Shown here in pieces: positions 13,401 to 26,673 of a stretch of 64,000 nt of DNA. Every line of letters starts with the position of its first letter. Within the stretch, counting starts at the first letter, position 1. Origin of the DNA: Viola odorata. Its lineage: Eukaryota; Streptophyta; Magnoliopsida; Malpighiales; Violaceae. The DNA is taken from the NCBI GenBank assembly GCA_963691705.1, contig OY829542.1:58924427-58988426 (forward strand), read 5' to 3'. Position numbers and translations under genes: made by a program. Below the pieces are notes generated by a model. It was not told the DNA's origin and ran no database searches. It worked only from the letters and a program-made list of their open reading frames with translations.

Positions 13401-15677
13401 ATGCTCAGACTATAATAGTTTTTCTCCTTTAAGTTAGTAGGGAATCGCCAATGTTTTGAAGTGTGTTGACTTTGCATCTGTATGTTCTCTCTCTGTCCCT
13501 ATCTTAGATTCTCTGTGGGACAACAACAGATGTGACTTCAAATAGATCTTTACTTTAGCAACTAATACATGAGTGAAAAGTACCCTACAATCACATCAGA
13601 TTTTAGTCATAGTTAAATCACTTCTATTTTTCATCTCAGGTTAGGATTCATAATTTCTTGGAGAAGACCAAGAGTTACCAAAAGAAGACAATAGCTGATT
13701 CTGAAAAGAATCTGGGCAAGGAGAAGGAGATACTCAGGAAACGTGTTAATAATTTAATTAAAAGGAAAAGGCTTATTGACGTACAAAAGCTGGTGAAAAA
13801 TGAAGACAATAAATCATGGGGTCGAGCTACACAGGCTAAGGTTTGTAGTCTTTACCTTTTCCTTTTTTATTATGTCTTAATTGTGCAATCTTTTTGAACT
13901 ATTAGTTTCCTCGTTTCTTTCTCATTTTCCTCTTTACTTCTTTTTTTAATGTATTGTTTCCCAATGCAGCTGGGAAGTCGTCTCATAGAACTGTTAACTG
14001 AGTCAGCCTATGTTCAACCTCCACTTAATCAGTCAGGGGACATTCCACCTGATGTTCGGCCCGCATTTAGGCACAAATTTAAAACTGTTAAAAACCCAGG
14101 GTAAGGATTGTTTTTTATTTCGTTTGGTACTTTATGATTATCCTAGCGCTTCCTAAACTGATGATTCATTTACTGGCTAATCATCTTCGAGCAATGTGAA
14201 TATTTCTGCTTTATTGGGAGAATCTCCTGGATAAATCAGCTTACCCGGGATCTTATATTTTGGCCCCTTCTGTTTGTCTTTGGGCATTGTCTAATTTGAG
14301 GAGGGCCAAATATTTGATCTTTAGTCTGTGGGTAGAATCTTTCTCTTGCTCAAACTACAATGCTTAGTTGGTGCGCCGTAATTTGATTTTATACTAATTA
14401 CTTTATGTTAACTGTTTTGGAAGTTGTAATATGCTTTGTTAGGGTGGTGAGTTTTTTCTCCCCTTCCACATGTTCAATGCTCACCTCCCTCTCCATCTTC
14501 CTTTTGGTTTACATTTTGTGACGAATTCATCTTGTCCTCAGGCAGAAAATTGTGAAGAGGTACGGGGTAATAGAATGCGATCCCCTCATCCTTGCAGGGC
14601 TGGATGGATCTGTGAGTTAACCAATCTCTTTATTTCTAAAGTATAATGTTTAGGGTAACTGAACTATTCTCCCCCTCCAACCTCCCCCCTTCCGAGACAC
14701 AAACCTACCCACCCCAACTTAGACCCAAGTTATCATTGATTATGAACCATATGTTTAATCAACCTAAAATGATTTATCATGGATGTGTATATCAACACAC
14801 CTTTGTGTTGCTTCATGCCTGTACTGCACGATTTCACTGCATACAAAGTTTCCAGGATCTATTTGCAAAGTGTAGCTTTATAGGACTACCCATCAAAGCT
14901 AAATTGGTTTCAGTGGCACAACTTTCACTTGTACTGCACGTATAACTGTTCTCGTATCTTTGATTTTATAGCAAAAAATGCCAGCATTTTATACCCAAAA
15001 GTGGTGCAAATTTGAATGTTGGGTGTGTCTCATGTTGACTTATTAGCACACTACTAAATTTGACATCATTTTCCTATTGCAGGCTAAGCATATGTTGATT
15101 CCTTATTTTCCAATGCTTGTGCCTCCCAAAAGATGGAAAGGGTATGTATAAAATAGGATAGATAATGTAGATATTGCGTCTATTTTATAAAAGACTGTTG
15201 ATACCTCTACTATGAATTGTACTAAGGGTTAACATGATTGTAAGTGGACCTAGATTGGTTTGTTATGCCAGAAAGATAGTTTGAGGTTTTTTTTTGATAT
15301 ATTATTTTTGTCAATTTTCTTTCTTGCCTGGCCTGGCATCTTGTTCTTCTGGGCTTTCCCTTTGTTTTTTTCTCAAGCTCTTACATCTTATAGGTTTTAG
15401 ACGAAGTTCAATATGAACCACGTTTGGCCACTCGTACTTTTCTTTTGCATTGAGGTTCTTTAGATTTTTTTCTCTCTTGTTTGTAGAAGAGAGTGAATTC
15501 CTGGGACTTATATAGATATCTTTTGACACTCTAGATATGACAAGGGAGGGCACTTGTTCTTACCTTCATACGTCATGCGTACTCATGGATCTAGAAAGCA
15601 ACAAGATGCAGTTAGGAGTATTCCAGTGAACCATATGCAGAAAGTCTTTGAGGTAAGGGATCTATTCCCTTCTTTGC

Positions 15678-15757
<80 letters not shown>

Positions 15758-18700
15758 TCGTTGTTGATGATGGCAGTGACATTGCTAAAATTTGGCCATT
15801 GTTGCTGATGTCCGTGGAATGGTTAAATATCTTGTTTTAAGCATCCATATGGCTCACACATCTTTTTTTGCTCTCTGATGATTGAATTTAAAGCAAGGAC
15901 CAATTATATATTTTGTTATAGATTTAGCTTAGTGCATGACTGAATGAGTAAGTATTAATAAGTATGAAGAAAGAGAAAAAGAGTGAATCAATGTAGCATT
16001 TTCTAGGAGAGCGTGACTAATGTTAGGGTTCTGTTTGTTTTTCTCTGTGCGAAAGCATCAGTTTGATGATGTGAGCTGGTGTTACTGCTGTAGTTATTTA
16101 AAAGATCTTTATCTTACCATTTAAAGCTACGCAATCCATGATATTGCGTTATAAGTTTGAAGGTCTTTTGTCATTTCAGTTTCCTGGTTTCTGTGTCCAC
16201 CACCTGAGGATACTGCATCTTGTTGCTGGCTTTCCAGTCAAGGCATTGTCTCAGTTCACCAAAAGTACTTGATCTTGGTCGATGTCATGATACCCTATAC
16301 CACTGTCAGTTCGTAACTGTTGAGAAAATATTTATGTACAAGCATATGTACTGTTCTGTCAAATGGGCACATAAAATGATAGTTTGTTTGCTTAACAACA
16401 CATGCCCATACTGTTGGGCTTGTGCTTTTTAGAACTTCTGCTAATTATCACCCTGTGATAGTTTTGGATACAATCGAGAATACTTTTGAGGGGACCGATT
16501 TGACAATTGGTGCATTCTTGGGTAACTTATTTTGCCTTTCTTTTGGCCATTAAGTAAAATTCTGATCTGATATTTTTTTTCTGCATTGTCACATGAACAG
16601 GCCCTCGATACACTTGGAAATACCAAATGGAGGGTGAACAGAAGAGTGCTTGATGTAGTTGAGAATGTCTGGGCGGTGGGTGGCAACATTGCAGGCTTGG
16701 TTAACCGTGAAGATGTGAGACCCTTTTTCTTTCTATTTCTTTCATTTTGTTTGTTTGTTGTGGGGTGGGGGGTGAATGTTGGAAGGTCTGAGGACTTGAT
16801 CTTTCACATCTTTAGCCAAAATTCCGTGGATGAAAGCATATTTTCATTGCATACTAGCTACTCCAACACTTAACTTGTTGGGACATGCTGCTGGCTACTC
16901 AAGCACACAGCCAACTGTTCTTCTGGGTACCACTTGTGTTATCAAAGTTTATTTCATTTGATTTTCTGATGATCATATATTTAAATTTCCTTCTGAAACA
17001 GTCACATGCTAAGGATGTTGATTACTCAAGATAGTGTAGTATCCATGATATCATTTATATGGTCAGTTAATTTAAGATGTCAGCATGTACTTGAACAATT
17101 TGATGTCTGTTTTTAAAGTGGATATTTATCATTTTTTTAGGCTTACCCGTACTGGATTTATCTTCTATTCAATTTCAGGTTCCAATACCTGAGAAACCAA
17201 CAGCAGATGATCTAGAAGAAATTCAAACGTGGAAAAAGAGTTTAAGGAAGGCAAAGAAGATAAACCAAGAGAGGCATTCTCAACGATGCGACACTGAACT
17301 TAAGCTTTCTGTAATATCTCCCTTTCCAAATTAGTACTGTTATGATTATTATCATCTTTGGAAGGAATCTTCCTTTCCAGTTTTCAGATTATAGCCTTTA
17401 TGCAAACTTAATAATGGGATCTATTTCATTGACTCCCCAAGAAGAAATGAGATGTGATTATTGGTTATCAGTTAATTACGACTCATATTCGTTCATTAAC
17501 TTTGGCAATGTTATTATTTGGGTTGCTTTAAGAATTGAAGTGCATGTTTATTTTTGTGAGGACCTTAAATTCTGATATTCTTGCTTGGAAACAGGTAGCT
17601 CAAAAGCTGAGAGATGAAGAGGGCTTTTACTATCCTCACAATCTTGATTTTCGAGGCCGTGCATACCCAATGCACTCACATTTGACTCATCTAAGTTCTG
17701 ATCTTTGCCGAGGGATTCTTGAATTTGCAGAAGGACGACCATTGGGAAAGTCTGGGTTACGTTGGCTGAAGATACATTTAGCTAACCTGTATTCTGGGGG
17801 GGTTGAAAAGCTATCTCATGATGGGCGCCTAGCATTTGTGGAAAACCACCTGGATGATATATTTGATTCAGCAGAAAATCCTGTTAATGGGAAGCGCTGG
17901 TGGCTAACAGCTGAAGACCCTTTCCAGTTCTTAGCTGCTTGTATTAATCTATCAGAGGCCTTGAAGAGTCCATTGCCTCATACTGTCATCTCCCACCTGC
18001 CAATCCATCAGGTAAGTGCTTCGGCTAAAATGAAAATTTTGCACCTTATTCAAGCACAATATCTTTGAAATTGTTTTTCTCAATACGTTTCTTTTTTTGG
18101 CTAATGAATTTTTTTGTAAACAAGTTAAATAGTGTCGATTATGCAAGTATCCTTTGTTTTCTTGAAAAACATGATTCGATGGACTTCATGTTTGACTACC
18201 ATCATATGGTTAGCTTTTATATCCAACTAGAAGATTTAGGGTGTTATTGAATTTGTTAAACTTTTTCCTAGAGCTCAGGGTTTAGTTAATTGACATTTTC
18301 CACCAGATCCTAGTGAATTCAGATGACCCATTATCTCTGAAGACTTGAATTTTCAACTTTTATTTCTGATGACTTAAAAGCAGATGAATTGGATGGTTGG
18401 ACAGATGTCATGGATTGAGTCTTGGCAATATCGTTAATTCTGAAAATAAAAGCTTTGCACTAGCATTGAAACTTCTCCTATATATTGCCCTTGTATTGAT
18501 TCTTCTAACTAGAGAAGCCAGGATGTCGTTTGAAAGTTCATGTTCAGCTCTTAGATAAATTTCCTAATATTGTGGCTCAATTAACTTTGTAATACGGAAT
18601 CCAAGACTTTTGGAAGTGTGCATATTAGTATAAGGTGTATAGAAAAGCATGCCTACGTTACAAGTGGGGAAAATCAATGTTCCATTGGTGCAGTAAATAA

Positions 18701-21700
18701 GTCTGGTCATATGTTTGCATTCAATCTTTAAAATAGCCTCATCACATAATTTCACACGGTGATGTTGGAGTTCACTGGTGGTATACAGTCTTCTTTCCAT
18801 TAGTCGCCATCTTTTTGGAAGTCATGTTTTAATGTTCCTATGGATAGACATCATGTGATCTTTTCTATGACTCTTTCCATTTTACACATCATTGTTGTTT
18901 GGCTTTATTTGCTTGAATCTGAAACTTCTTCTGTTTCACAGATTTTATCTTTTCAGGCATTCAAGTATTCTCAACTTCATTCGTTTTTATTTATTTAATG
19001 AAAGAAAACATGATCATAATGGAGTTTGTTTTTGAACTTTTTTTTTATAGGATGGTTCATGTAATGGCCTACAACACTATGCAGCCTTGGGAAGAGACAG
19101 TGTAGGTTTGCTTTTGCTCTTTTGAGCTGAATGATTCATCAATCACAGTTTACTCCATGATGTATTTTATTTTATTTTTCTGGTGTTGCATTCCTTCTGG
19201 ACGAGCAGTAGTTGGTCAACTTGCTGTTGGTCTATAATCCTTATTTGATGCTCAATAATCCTCTTAATCTATAAATTGTGTCAATCACCAAGGTAATTAA
19301 TGTTTTTGCAGTAGGGGATGCTCTTTATAGTTTGCTTTATATTATTTTGGATCAAAACTTGACAGAAATTTAGTTTATTTTAGTCATTCCTTAGAAGGAA
19401 TAAAAAAATATCTTCCTTTTTCTCTCGAATGCCTTTTCAGTCCACAGATATGTTGCCAGCTTTAAAAGTTGCATTTATTCCAACTCTGCATTTTATCTGT
19501 GTTACTTGAGATCAAAAGATTTCTTGGCTTCTTTCTGATGAAAGTGTTTTTGGTGTCCCTTCAGAAATGGATGAAGCTTCTGAAATAACTAATATTGGTG
19601 TTTGAAGCAATGACTACTCAAATATCATATTTCAGCTTAAAATTCCTGAATACCAACTCACTTCTAGTGATTATGTATAGTTTAACTCATTCAGGTTGAA
19701 CCTCTAAGTTTCTTGTTTACCTGGCTGCCAAATTCTATATGGCCATGGAGGTATTGATGCCTCTCACCATCTCATGGCCATTTTAATTAGGTTCAGTGAT
19801 TGCTTTGTTTCTTCATCTAATCCTGTCTATTGCTTGAACATGTGAATTTGGTGATAGCATACTATCCGACACCTAATTTTAAGAAAAGCTCATGTACAAA
19901 CTTTCAAAGTTCTCCTCTCTACAAGAATCAGACTGGTTAAGAATAAACTTGAGATACTCTTTGTATAATACCTAGTTAATGCTCATGCATTATGTAAATG
20001 TGTGTGTGGCTGTTAGTTTGCTTGTTGTGATGAATTAAATGTCTTTTTGTGCTCTCTTGGATATTTTTTTCAGCTAGAAGCAGCAGCAGTTAATTTAGTA
20101 ACTGGAGATAAACCAGCGGATGTTTATTCAGAAATTGCTGAGAGGTATTACATTGTCTACAAATATTACCATCCTGTCTGATGTGGATTTATTCATATAT
20201 CTGTTTGACTGTATGTTTGCTGATGTTTACTGTACCATACCATCACTTGGTGTTTTTATTTGCATAAAATAATATTTAAAGGGACTCCCGCTTGCAGGGT
20301 CCATGAAATAATGACAAGAGACAGCAATAAGGACCCTGCTACAAGTCCAAATGCTCTATTCGCGAAGCTTTTAATTGGTCAGGTTTGTTCCGTTTTGCCA
20401 GGTTTTTATCCTGAGAAAAACATTACATAGTGTTGGCTGCCTTCTGGCAGAGGCTAATATTTGGGGCTTTCAGGTGGATCGAAAATTAGTTAAACAAACA
20501 GTGATGACTTCTGTGTATGGAGTAACTTTTGTTGGTGCTCGTGAACAAATAAAAAGAAGGTTGCAGGAGAAGGGTCATATTACAGATGATAGACTGCTCT
20601 TCAGTGCAGCTTGTTATGCTGCTAAAGTAAGCACTTTTTTTCTCCCTAGTAATCATGATTAGGCTATTGCTACGTAAGAGGATTATACTTTAGATTGATA
20701 AAAAAAAATTAAAAAAATAGAGGCGCTCAATTCTCTGGGGATAAAATGTACTGAATGTTCTTTCCATCAGTGGTTTATGTACTTATGCCAAACATAGCTA
20801 TAGTTATTGATAATTAAATTACATCTTGGTACGCAACAAGAACTACGGAGGATGCCTCTGTTTGTATAATGCTTATCAAGTTTACATTAATGCTTCTAGG
20901 TGACATTGACTGCCTTGGGAGAATTATTCCAAGCTGCACGTGATATAATGGGTTGGCTTGGTGATTGTGCAAAGGTATGTTTTTCTGGCATTTGTAAATG
21001 GGGTGTGACTCCCCTCAAGTTCAGTTTCCTTCCATTTTCCTCAAGTGACATGTTAAATGTGTGACACCTCAATTTAAATAGATCCTATGGCTATTATTTC
21101 ACATTTTAAAAAATGATGTGGATGGAGTGGTGGTTTGATAACCATAGGGATTTTGAAAAAAATGAGGTTTCACACATCTAACATGCCACTTGAGGAAATG
21201 GAGGAAATCCAACCCCTTGTAAATGAGGGTGCCAGGCAGGCATTTGGTGAGCATAGCATTTGATTGAGGTGGATTTTACTTTTTGATGAATCCTTTTTAG
21301 GTTATTGCTTCAGAAGATCAACCTGTGCGATGGACAACCCCCCTTGGCCTTCCTGTTGTGCAACCCTACTGTAAAAGTGAACGACATCTGGTGAGTTTTA
21401 CCCTACTGTTGCATGTTTGCTTTACATAGTACAGGCTGCAAACTTGATAACCAATGCATCTTGGATCCACATTAGAATGTTAATTGTAATCCTCCAATTA
21501 GAATGCACATCACATGTTTTTTGTTGATCAACGTCAGAGGATAGGAGAGAAATCATTTGTGGAATCCATTGGAATGATAAGCACGATGCAAATCCATTGC
21601 TCATAAATGCTGACACTGTGGTGTTCACATAGGTTTGTAATGGTATTGGGAAATGCCAGAGAAATAGTGTTTAATTTCACTAGAAAACTGGCAAATACCT

Positions 21701-23846
21701 GAGAGTATCAGAAATAGGAAAAATATTGGCAATTGATCATTGCTTTGAGATGCTAAATCTTCTGTAATTGAGAAATGTAATACTGTTATGTTTATGTTTG
21801 TGAAAGCCTGAGGTGCTGGTACTGGGAGGGAATTGAATCATGATACCAGCCACGCAAGTAGAACTATTTGCTAGCTAACTGCATTATTAAAACATTTGTG
21901 AGGAAGTAACAAATTTTGTTTATGCTGAATCTATGTTATAAGACTTTGTTGCTGCTAAAAATATGGGGATAATGCAAGGCATGATGATTCATGTTCTCTA
22001 CTCAGGGAGAACTTGAATTATGACACTGTCAGCTTTTCCAGCTCATATATATGCCTTGTTTAGTTTCACTTATTCTGCTTGAGAGTTATTTGACCCGCAA
22101 CGGTGACAACACGTGGAGAATGCTTCTTTTACAAATTGTTGGATGCTGGATGTTGGATGTCACTGCTTTATGTGCTGCAGCACTGTATTGCTGATATCAA
22201 GTATTCTCCTTAATCATTTAGCAAACATCTTGTGACTAAATTTTGTTGCTGCAGATTAGAACATCACTACAAGTTTTGGCTCTGCAGCGGGAGGGTCAAT
22301 CAGTAAGATTTTGCTACTTTCCTGCTTTCTTCTTTCTGATATTTCATAGATTTGACTAAAATATACATTGGAATGTTACATCAGGTAGAAGCTAGAAAAC
22401 AGAGAACCGCATTTCCTCCTAATTTTGTGCACTCACTTGATGGTTCACACATGATGATGACTGCTGTCGCTTGCAGGGATGCTGGGCTACGTTTTGCTGG
22501 TTTGTTTTTATTCTGCAACTGATGAAACTTAAGCATAGCAAATAAATTGGTAGTTAGTAGTTACTGATTAACATGTAGAAGCCTTTTTTTCCTTGACGAC
22601 TCAAGAATTTGAAAAAATGCCATTTCGAATTGTGAAACATATCAAATGTTGAACTTCTGCTTATATTATCTATACCCTATATGGTTGTGTTTACTTATTG
22701 TGTACGTTCATTTTTTGTTTTATTGAAAACAAAGTATAAATGGAATTAGCTTGTCTGATCTTTGGTGTATGGCGCTTCCTAAAGTTTACAAAATTTGGAT
22801 GATGCTTTTGGGTTGGATTTTAGTGAGAAACTGCCTTCTTCGCTTACAATTTGGTAAAGTTTGAATTGAGAACAATAGAATAGTAAGCTCACTCCTGTTT
22901 TTGTGCCTGTTTACATCTAAACAACCCTATATATTTAGCAACTGTGATTGTCAGATCCTCATTACTAGTTACATTGTCTGTTGACTGATATATTGGACTA
23001 GCTCTGAACAATACATGCTATGGCACTTATTCAGTCCGATAGATAATTTTTGTCCTTAAATTCTAAAAAAGTATTGTTGTCCTTTAACTTTTGAAGTTGC
23101 TTCATAGTCCATCGGGTCAGTCGTGATATATTGTACTTGAGAAGAAAGAAATATGTTATTTCCCATAGTATCAAATAATGTAATATTTATCCTACTATTT
23201 ATGAGATGTGAAGGAATCAAAATGATTTCCTAGGATGCCATGCTTCACTTTTGCTTGATGTGCTCTACTCATAATCTAAGAGCTGGACATTGTACAAACT
23301 ATGTTCTTTTATAATTCCCGTCCTCATCGAATTTATTGCTTTTCCAGGTGTTCATGATTCCTTCTGGACACATGCTACTGATGTGGATTTGATGAATCGG
23401 ATACTTAGAGAAAAATTTGTGGAGCTTTATAGCATGCCAGTACTTGAGAATGTAAGTTTATAATGACCTTATATTTCTCTTTTCCTAATGCTAGGAAAAA
23501 AAAGTTGTTGATGAAACTGAAAACCACAGCCTTAACCTGTTTGTTCAATTTAACTATGATGTATCTGTGCATCGCACGTCATCATCCAACTGCTTCCCGT
23601 GGCAACTGACGTACCTGCATAAAATTAGTTCTCAAATAATTTTGAGGAGATCAAGTCAATGAAGTTACTTCAACTAGCACCTACTACTTTTCTTAAAATT
23701 TCGTTGGCCTTTCTAATATCTTTGATCATTGACAGTTGCTTGAAAGCTTTGAGACATCCTATCCAGGACTGAAGTTCCCGTCTCTGCCAGAGAGAGGCAA
23801 CTTTGACTTGGAAGAAGTTCTGAAATCTCCATACTTCTTCAACTGA
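10405..23846 (+). CDS. RPOT3: plastid phage-type RNA polymerase RPOT3 (RpoTp/SCA3)
   Basis: Nineteen exons: 10405-11217, 13640-13840, 13970-14100, 14542-14611, 15083-15141, 15535-15652, 16601-16714, 17179-17310, 17595-18011, 19051-19101, 20074-20144, 20298-20382, 20474-20626, 20900-20974, 21301-21390, 22255-22302, 22385-22499, 23348-23451, 23736-23846. All junctions are GT-AG and phases agree, giving 985 residues. The protein is a single-subunit T7-like RNA polymerase transcribing plastid genes (NEP). The Ser/Pro/His-rich N-terminus fits a plastid transit peptide. Catalytic elements are Asp686 in [14 protein letters not shown], Lys761 and Tyr769 in [13 protein letters not shown], and Asp918 in GVHDSFW, corresponding to T7 D537, K631, Y639 and D812. 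It resembles Arabidopsis RPOT3 along its length, and the At2g24130-like neighbour supports RPOT3 over RPOT1/RPOT2. The gene looks intact. Its 3' end is duplicated at 36682-44440. Confidence 0.96.
12168..12194. repeat. GA microsatellite in RPOT3 intron 1
   Basis: A short (GA)n run grading into GTGA units within the 2.4-kb first intron. Confidence 0.8.
15681..15755. repeat. compound (TC)n(TA)n microsatellite in RPOT3 intron 6
   Basis: About 20 TC units (15681-15720) followed directly by about 17 TA units (15721-15755), starting about 28 bp after the exon 6 donor. Likely polymorphic. Confidence 0.95.
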
Positions 23847-24437
23847 TTTTCCAGCAAGCAGAGATTTCTGTACCGAGATAAAGAAAAGAAAAAAGTTTCA
23901 AACTTTTTAGTCCAGAAGTGTGATACCCAGGACACGTTTCTGCAGAATCGAGCTGATGAAATAGGAAGCAGAAACCTAAGGTTTGCTTCTCTAGGACAAT
24001 GAAGAGGCTGCAAACTGCCTTTAGCAAGCGGCAAGCCCAGACCGTCTTGGAAACCATCCTTTACATGGGCATCGATTCTGGAAGCCTGTTTCTGACTTGG
24101 ACCTCAAAGGACAAACCACCACCCGGCTTGTCAAATTGATTGAAGGGAAGACTCTACTTTGCTGGATAGAAGTGTCTGTGGCATTTCCTATACACTGTGG
24201 TTGTTCTGTGTCAGCGGATGCATGCTCATGGATCGAGTGTTCTAGAGACAAGGTACATTAACCAGATACTAAATGCTTTTGCGGCAGTTATTTTTGTTGG
24301 TGTTGCAGAAGCTGGTCGCCAGAAAACGAACCGGCGGCATTGAAATTTTGTAGTCAGGTGATCACTTCATTATTGTCAGGGTTTTACTTTTAGTAATGAT
24401 TGTAAGTATGTTCTTTGTATCTGTTATAGAGATTGGT
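23847..24437 (+). other. RPOT3 3' untranslated and downstream region
   Basis: No frame of interest. This stretch is matched by the duplicate at about 38955-39230 plus 44124-44440, and similarity ends at about 24437. Beyond that point the parental copy carries a copia leader fragment and the duplicate carries unrelated DNA. Confidence 0.7.
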
Positions 24438-24617
24438 TTGCTAGGCGGCTAGCTCCGCTATCATGTCAAATTTAGGGAAATAGATTTTCTTGCTTTTTCA
24501 TTCCTTGATCAAACGTACATATACATTAACCCTAAGGCCTAACCTAAGCCCAATATAATACAGTAAACATAGGGCCAATAGTTAAAACAATACACATACA
24601 GTATACAAATCCTAACA
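24436..24617 (-). mobile_element. truncated copia: LTR plus primer site and leader
   Basis: On the minus strand, 24617-24464 reads as a 154-bp LTR (starts TGTTAGGA, ends GACA). It is followed by TGATAGCGGAGC (24463-24452), a variant of the primer-binding site used by copia-1, and about 16 bp of leader that matches copia-1 downstream of its own 5' LTR. The element stops abruptly at 24436-24437, exactly where the RPOT3 duplication also ends. It is related to copia-1 but diverged through most of the LTR. Confidence 0.75.
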
Positions 24618-24673
24618 CTTACACCTTACCTTATAAAGATGTAATGCTCTGTTTGCTATCAAGTGATCTCTTC

Positions 24674-25486
24674 TAGGGGTGGGCATTCGAATATTTCTGA
24701 TTAAAAATTTTGGATATCGGAATTCTGAATTTTGAAAAAAGTTTCCCGAACCGGAACCCGAATTTTCCGAAATTCAAACCCATTTAATCAAAACCCCAAT
24801 TAATCCAATCTCGAACCACCACAGCCATCAACGCCTCCGCTGTCTATCGCCCATCGCCGCTGCTTCACTCATTGCTGCTGTCAATCATCACCGCCCACAG
24901 ATCGGAGGTCACCCTCGTCAACCAACCACCACAACCCACCACCACACCACAGATCTGCCATGACCCATTCAACCAACCACCACAACCCACAAATTTACCA
25001 CCTCCACAGATCTACGAGCACAACCCACCATAACACCTCTAATTTGACCAAAATAAAATTCAAACCAAAATCAACCATCGAACCTCCATGTCCGACCCAA
25101 ATCCCCGTGCCTGTGTTGCGGAAGTAGAAAAGAGGAGACTGAAGAGAAAACGAAAGAAAGAAGAGAGGCTTCGGCCAAAACAAAAGAAAGAAAGGAAAGA
25201 GAAAAGGAGGGGAGAGGAAAGAAAAGAGAGGGATTGGGCTTCGACCCAACTTGTTTGTGGTCTAAAATCCAAATGTGGAAACTAACTAAAGCATGGGAAA
25301 TTGGAAAATTCAGGTTCGGGTATCCGAATTTCTACAAAATCCTTTCCGAACCCGAACCCGAAATAATTTCGGGTAAGGCATACCCGAACCTGAATTTTCT
25401 GATACCCGAAATACCCGAACCGAAATTCTCAAAATTTGGATCGGAAAATTCGAAATTCGGGTATTTCAGTTTTGTGCCCACCCCTA
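24674..25486. mobile_element. hAT-like non-autonomous element, 813 bp
   Basis: Perfect 12-bp terminal inverted repeats TAGGGGTGGGCA are bounded by an 8-bp duplication ATCTCTTC (24666-24673 and 25487-25494), the hAT signature. No transposase frame is present. Subterminal regions repeat CCGAACCCGAA-type words on both strands (24740-24780 and 25310-25450). The centre has a purine-only-like tract at about 25124-25232. Confidence 0.9.
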
Positions 25487-25494
25487 ATCTCTTC

Positions 25495-26130
25495 TACAAA
25501 CGTGTTGTGCTTATGCTAGATTTATGTCATTGTTTTTACCATTACTGTGGGTTTCCTGCACAACCCAAGTTTGACTTATGTCATTGTTAGACAGAAACCA
25601 TTGGTTTGCACTAGATGCGTGTGGATTATCTGAGGGCAAGTTGGTGGTGATTTTGAAAAGTGAGAACCAGGAAGATTGATTCCAGAAGTTTCATGCTTTA
25701 TGTTCTTCTCCTTTTGCAGTATTCTTTTTATCATTTTCATGCCACATTAATATTCAATATTATCAATTGGTTATGAAACTATTTTTTTATATAAAGTGCA
25801 ATTCCTTTCATCTTTTTCATTACAAATAATTTTGTTTTAAAAAAACATGCTTCAAAACAATTGATAAGTTATTTTAAAAGGAAGGTTTATTTCTAATAAT
25901 AAATATATATTATTGCCCACAATCTCTAACTTTTAATTAATCATATCACCCCTTTGGTTTGGTCAGAGAAAAAAAATATATCACCCCATTAATTAAAATT
26001 GTTCAACGCATTAATATTAATTAAAATAAATGTTAATTTTTTTACTATTAACATATCATTATAGAAAAAATTAAACACATAAGATAACAGAATATTAAAA
26101 CTTGGCAAAATAAAAATAAAAATCGCAGCG
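25495..26130. other. intergenic, AT-rich, nothing recognised
   Basis: No conserved frame and no clear repeat ends were found. The flank between the hAT-like element and the old copia remnant. Confidence 0.6.
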
Positions 26131-26131
26131 T

Positions 26132-26430
26132 ATGGCGGGTGGGAAAACTAGTCCAAACTCTACAAAGGACTTGTCTCGCCCACTCAGCAACTACTCTGCT
26201 ACATCATTTTTACTTTTGCTACTGTTTGTTGTTCTGCACACTCCCATCTACACGATCCCGTCTGTTTGCAACCCAGAATCAACGATATGGGCTTCTTCAA
26301 AATATGGGTATTCCCCCCTCCTACACCATTATTTTGTGACAAGAAAAGTGCACTCCAGATTGCTCATAATTGTGTTTTCCATGAGCGCACAAAGCACATT
26401 GAAATTGATTGTCACTTTATCGAACATCAT
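26132..26430 (+). pseudogene. old copia RNase H remnant, left half
   Basis: From about 26300 the frame reads a copia RNase H segment ([11 protein letters not shown], then [13 protein letters not shown]). It stops at 26430 where copia-1 begins and resumes at 31183. Upstream, 26132-26300 resembles decayed RNase H sequence with frameshifts. The apparent hydrophobic ORF starting at 26132 is best read as this decay, not as a host gene. The exact left edge is uncertain. Confidence 0.6.
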
Positions 26431-26563
26431 TGTTAGGACACATATATGCTTATGTTCGTATCTTGTATATTGGGCCTATTGGGCCCAAAGTTAGCTTGTA
26501 TATATATACTCATGTATTACTGATTAATGAAGAGAAGGAAAACCTATTTCCCTAAACTTAACA
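26431..26563 (+). repeat. copia-1 5' LTR
   Basis: 133 bp, with a near-palindromic TTGGGCCTATTGGGCCCAA core. It ends at the primer-binding site. Confidence 0.95.
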
Positions 26564-26673
26564 TGGTAGCGGAGCCAAGCCGCCTAGCAAACCTACTCTC
26601 TTCACGTTGATTCGCCTACTGCGATTGACGTAGCTTCAGCGATTTGCCTACTGCAATCGCCTTTAACCTCGAC

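Noticed and set aside
26132..26494. 120-residue frame with a hydrophobic stretch, looking like a membrane-anchored exon
   Set aside because: Its right part overlaps a copia RNase H fragment in another frame and it runs into the copia-1 LTR. It is best explained as decayed transposon sequence.
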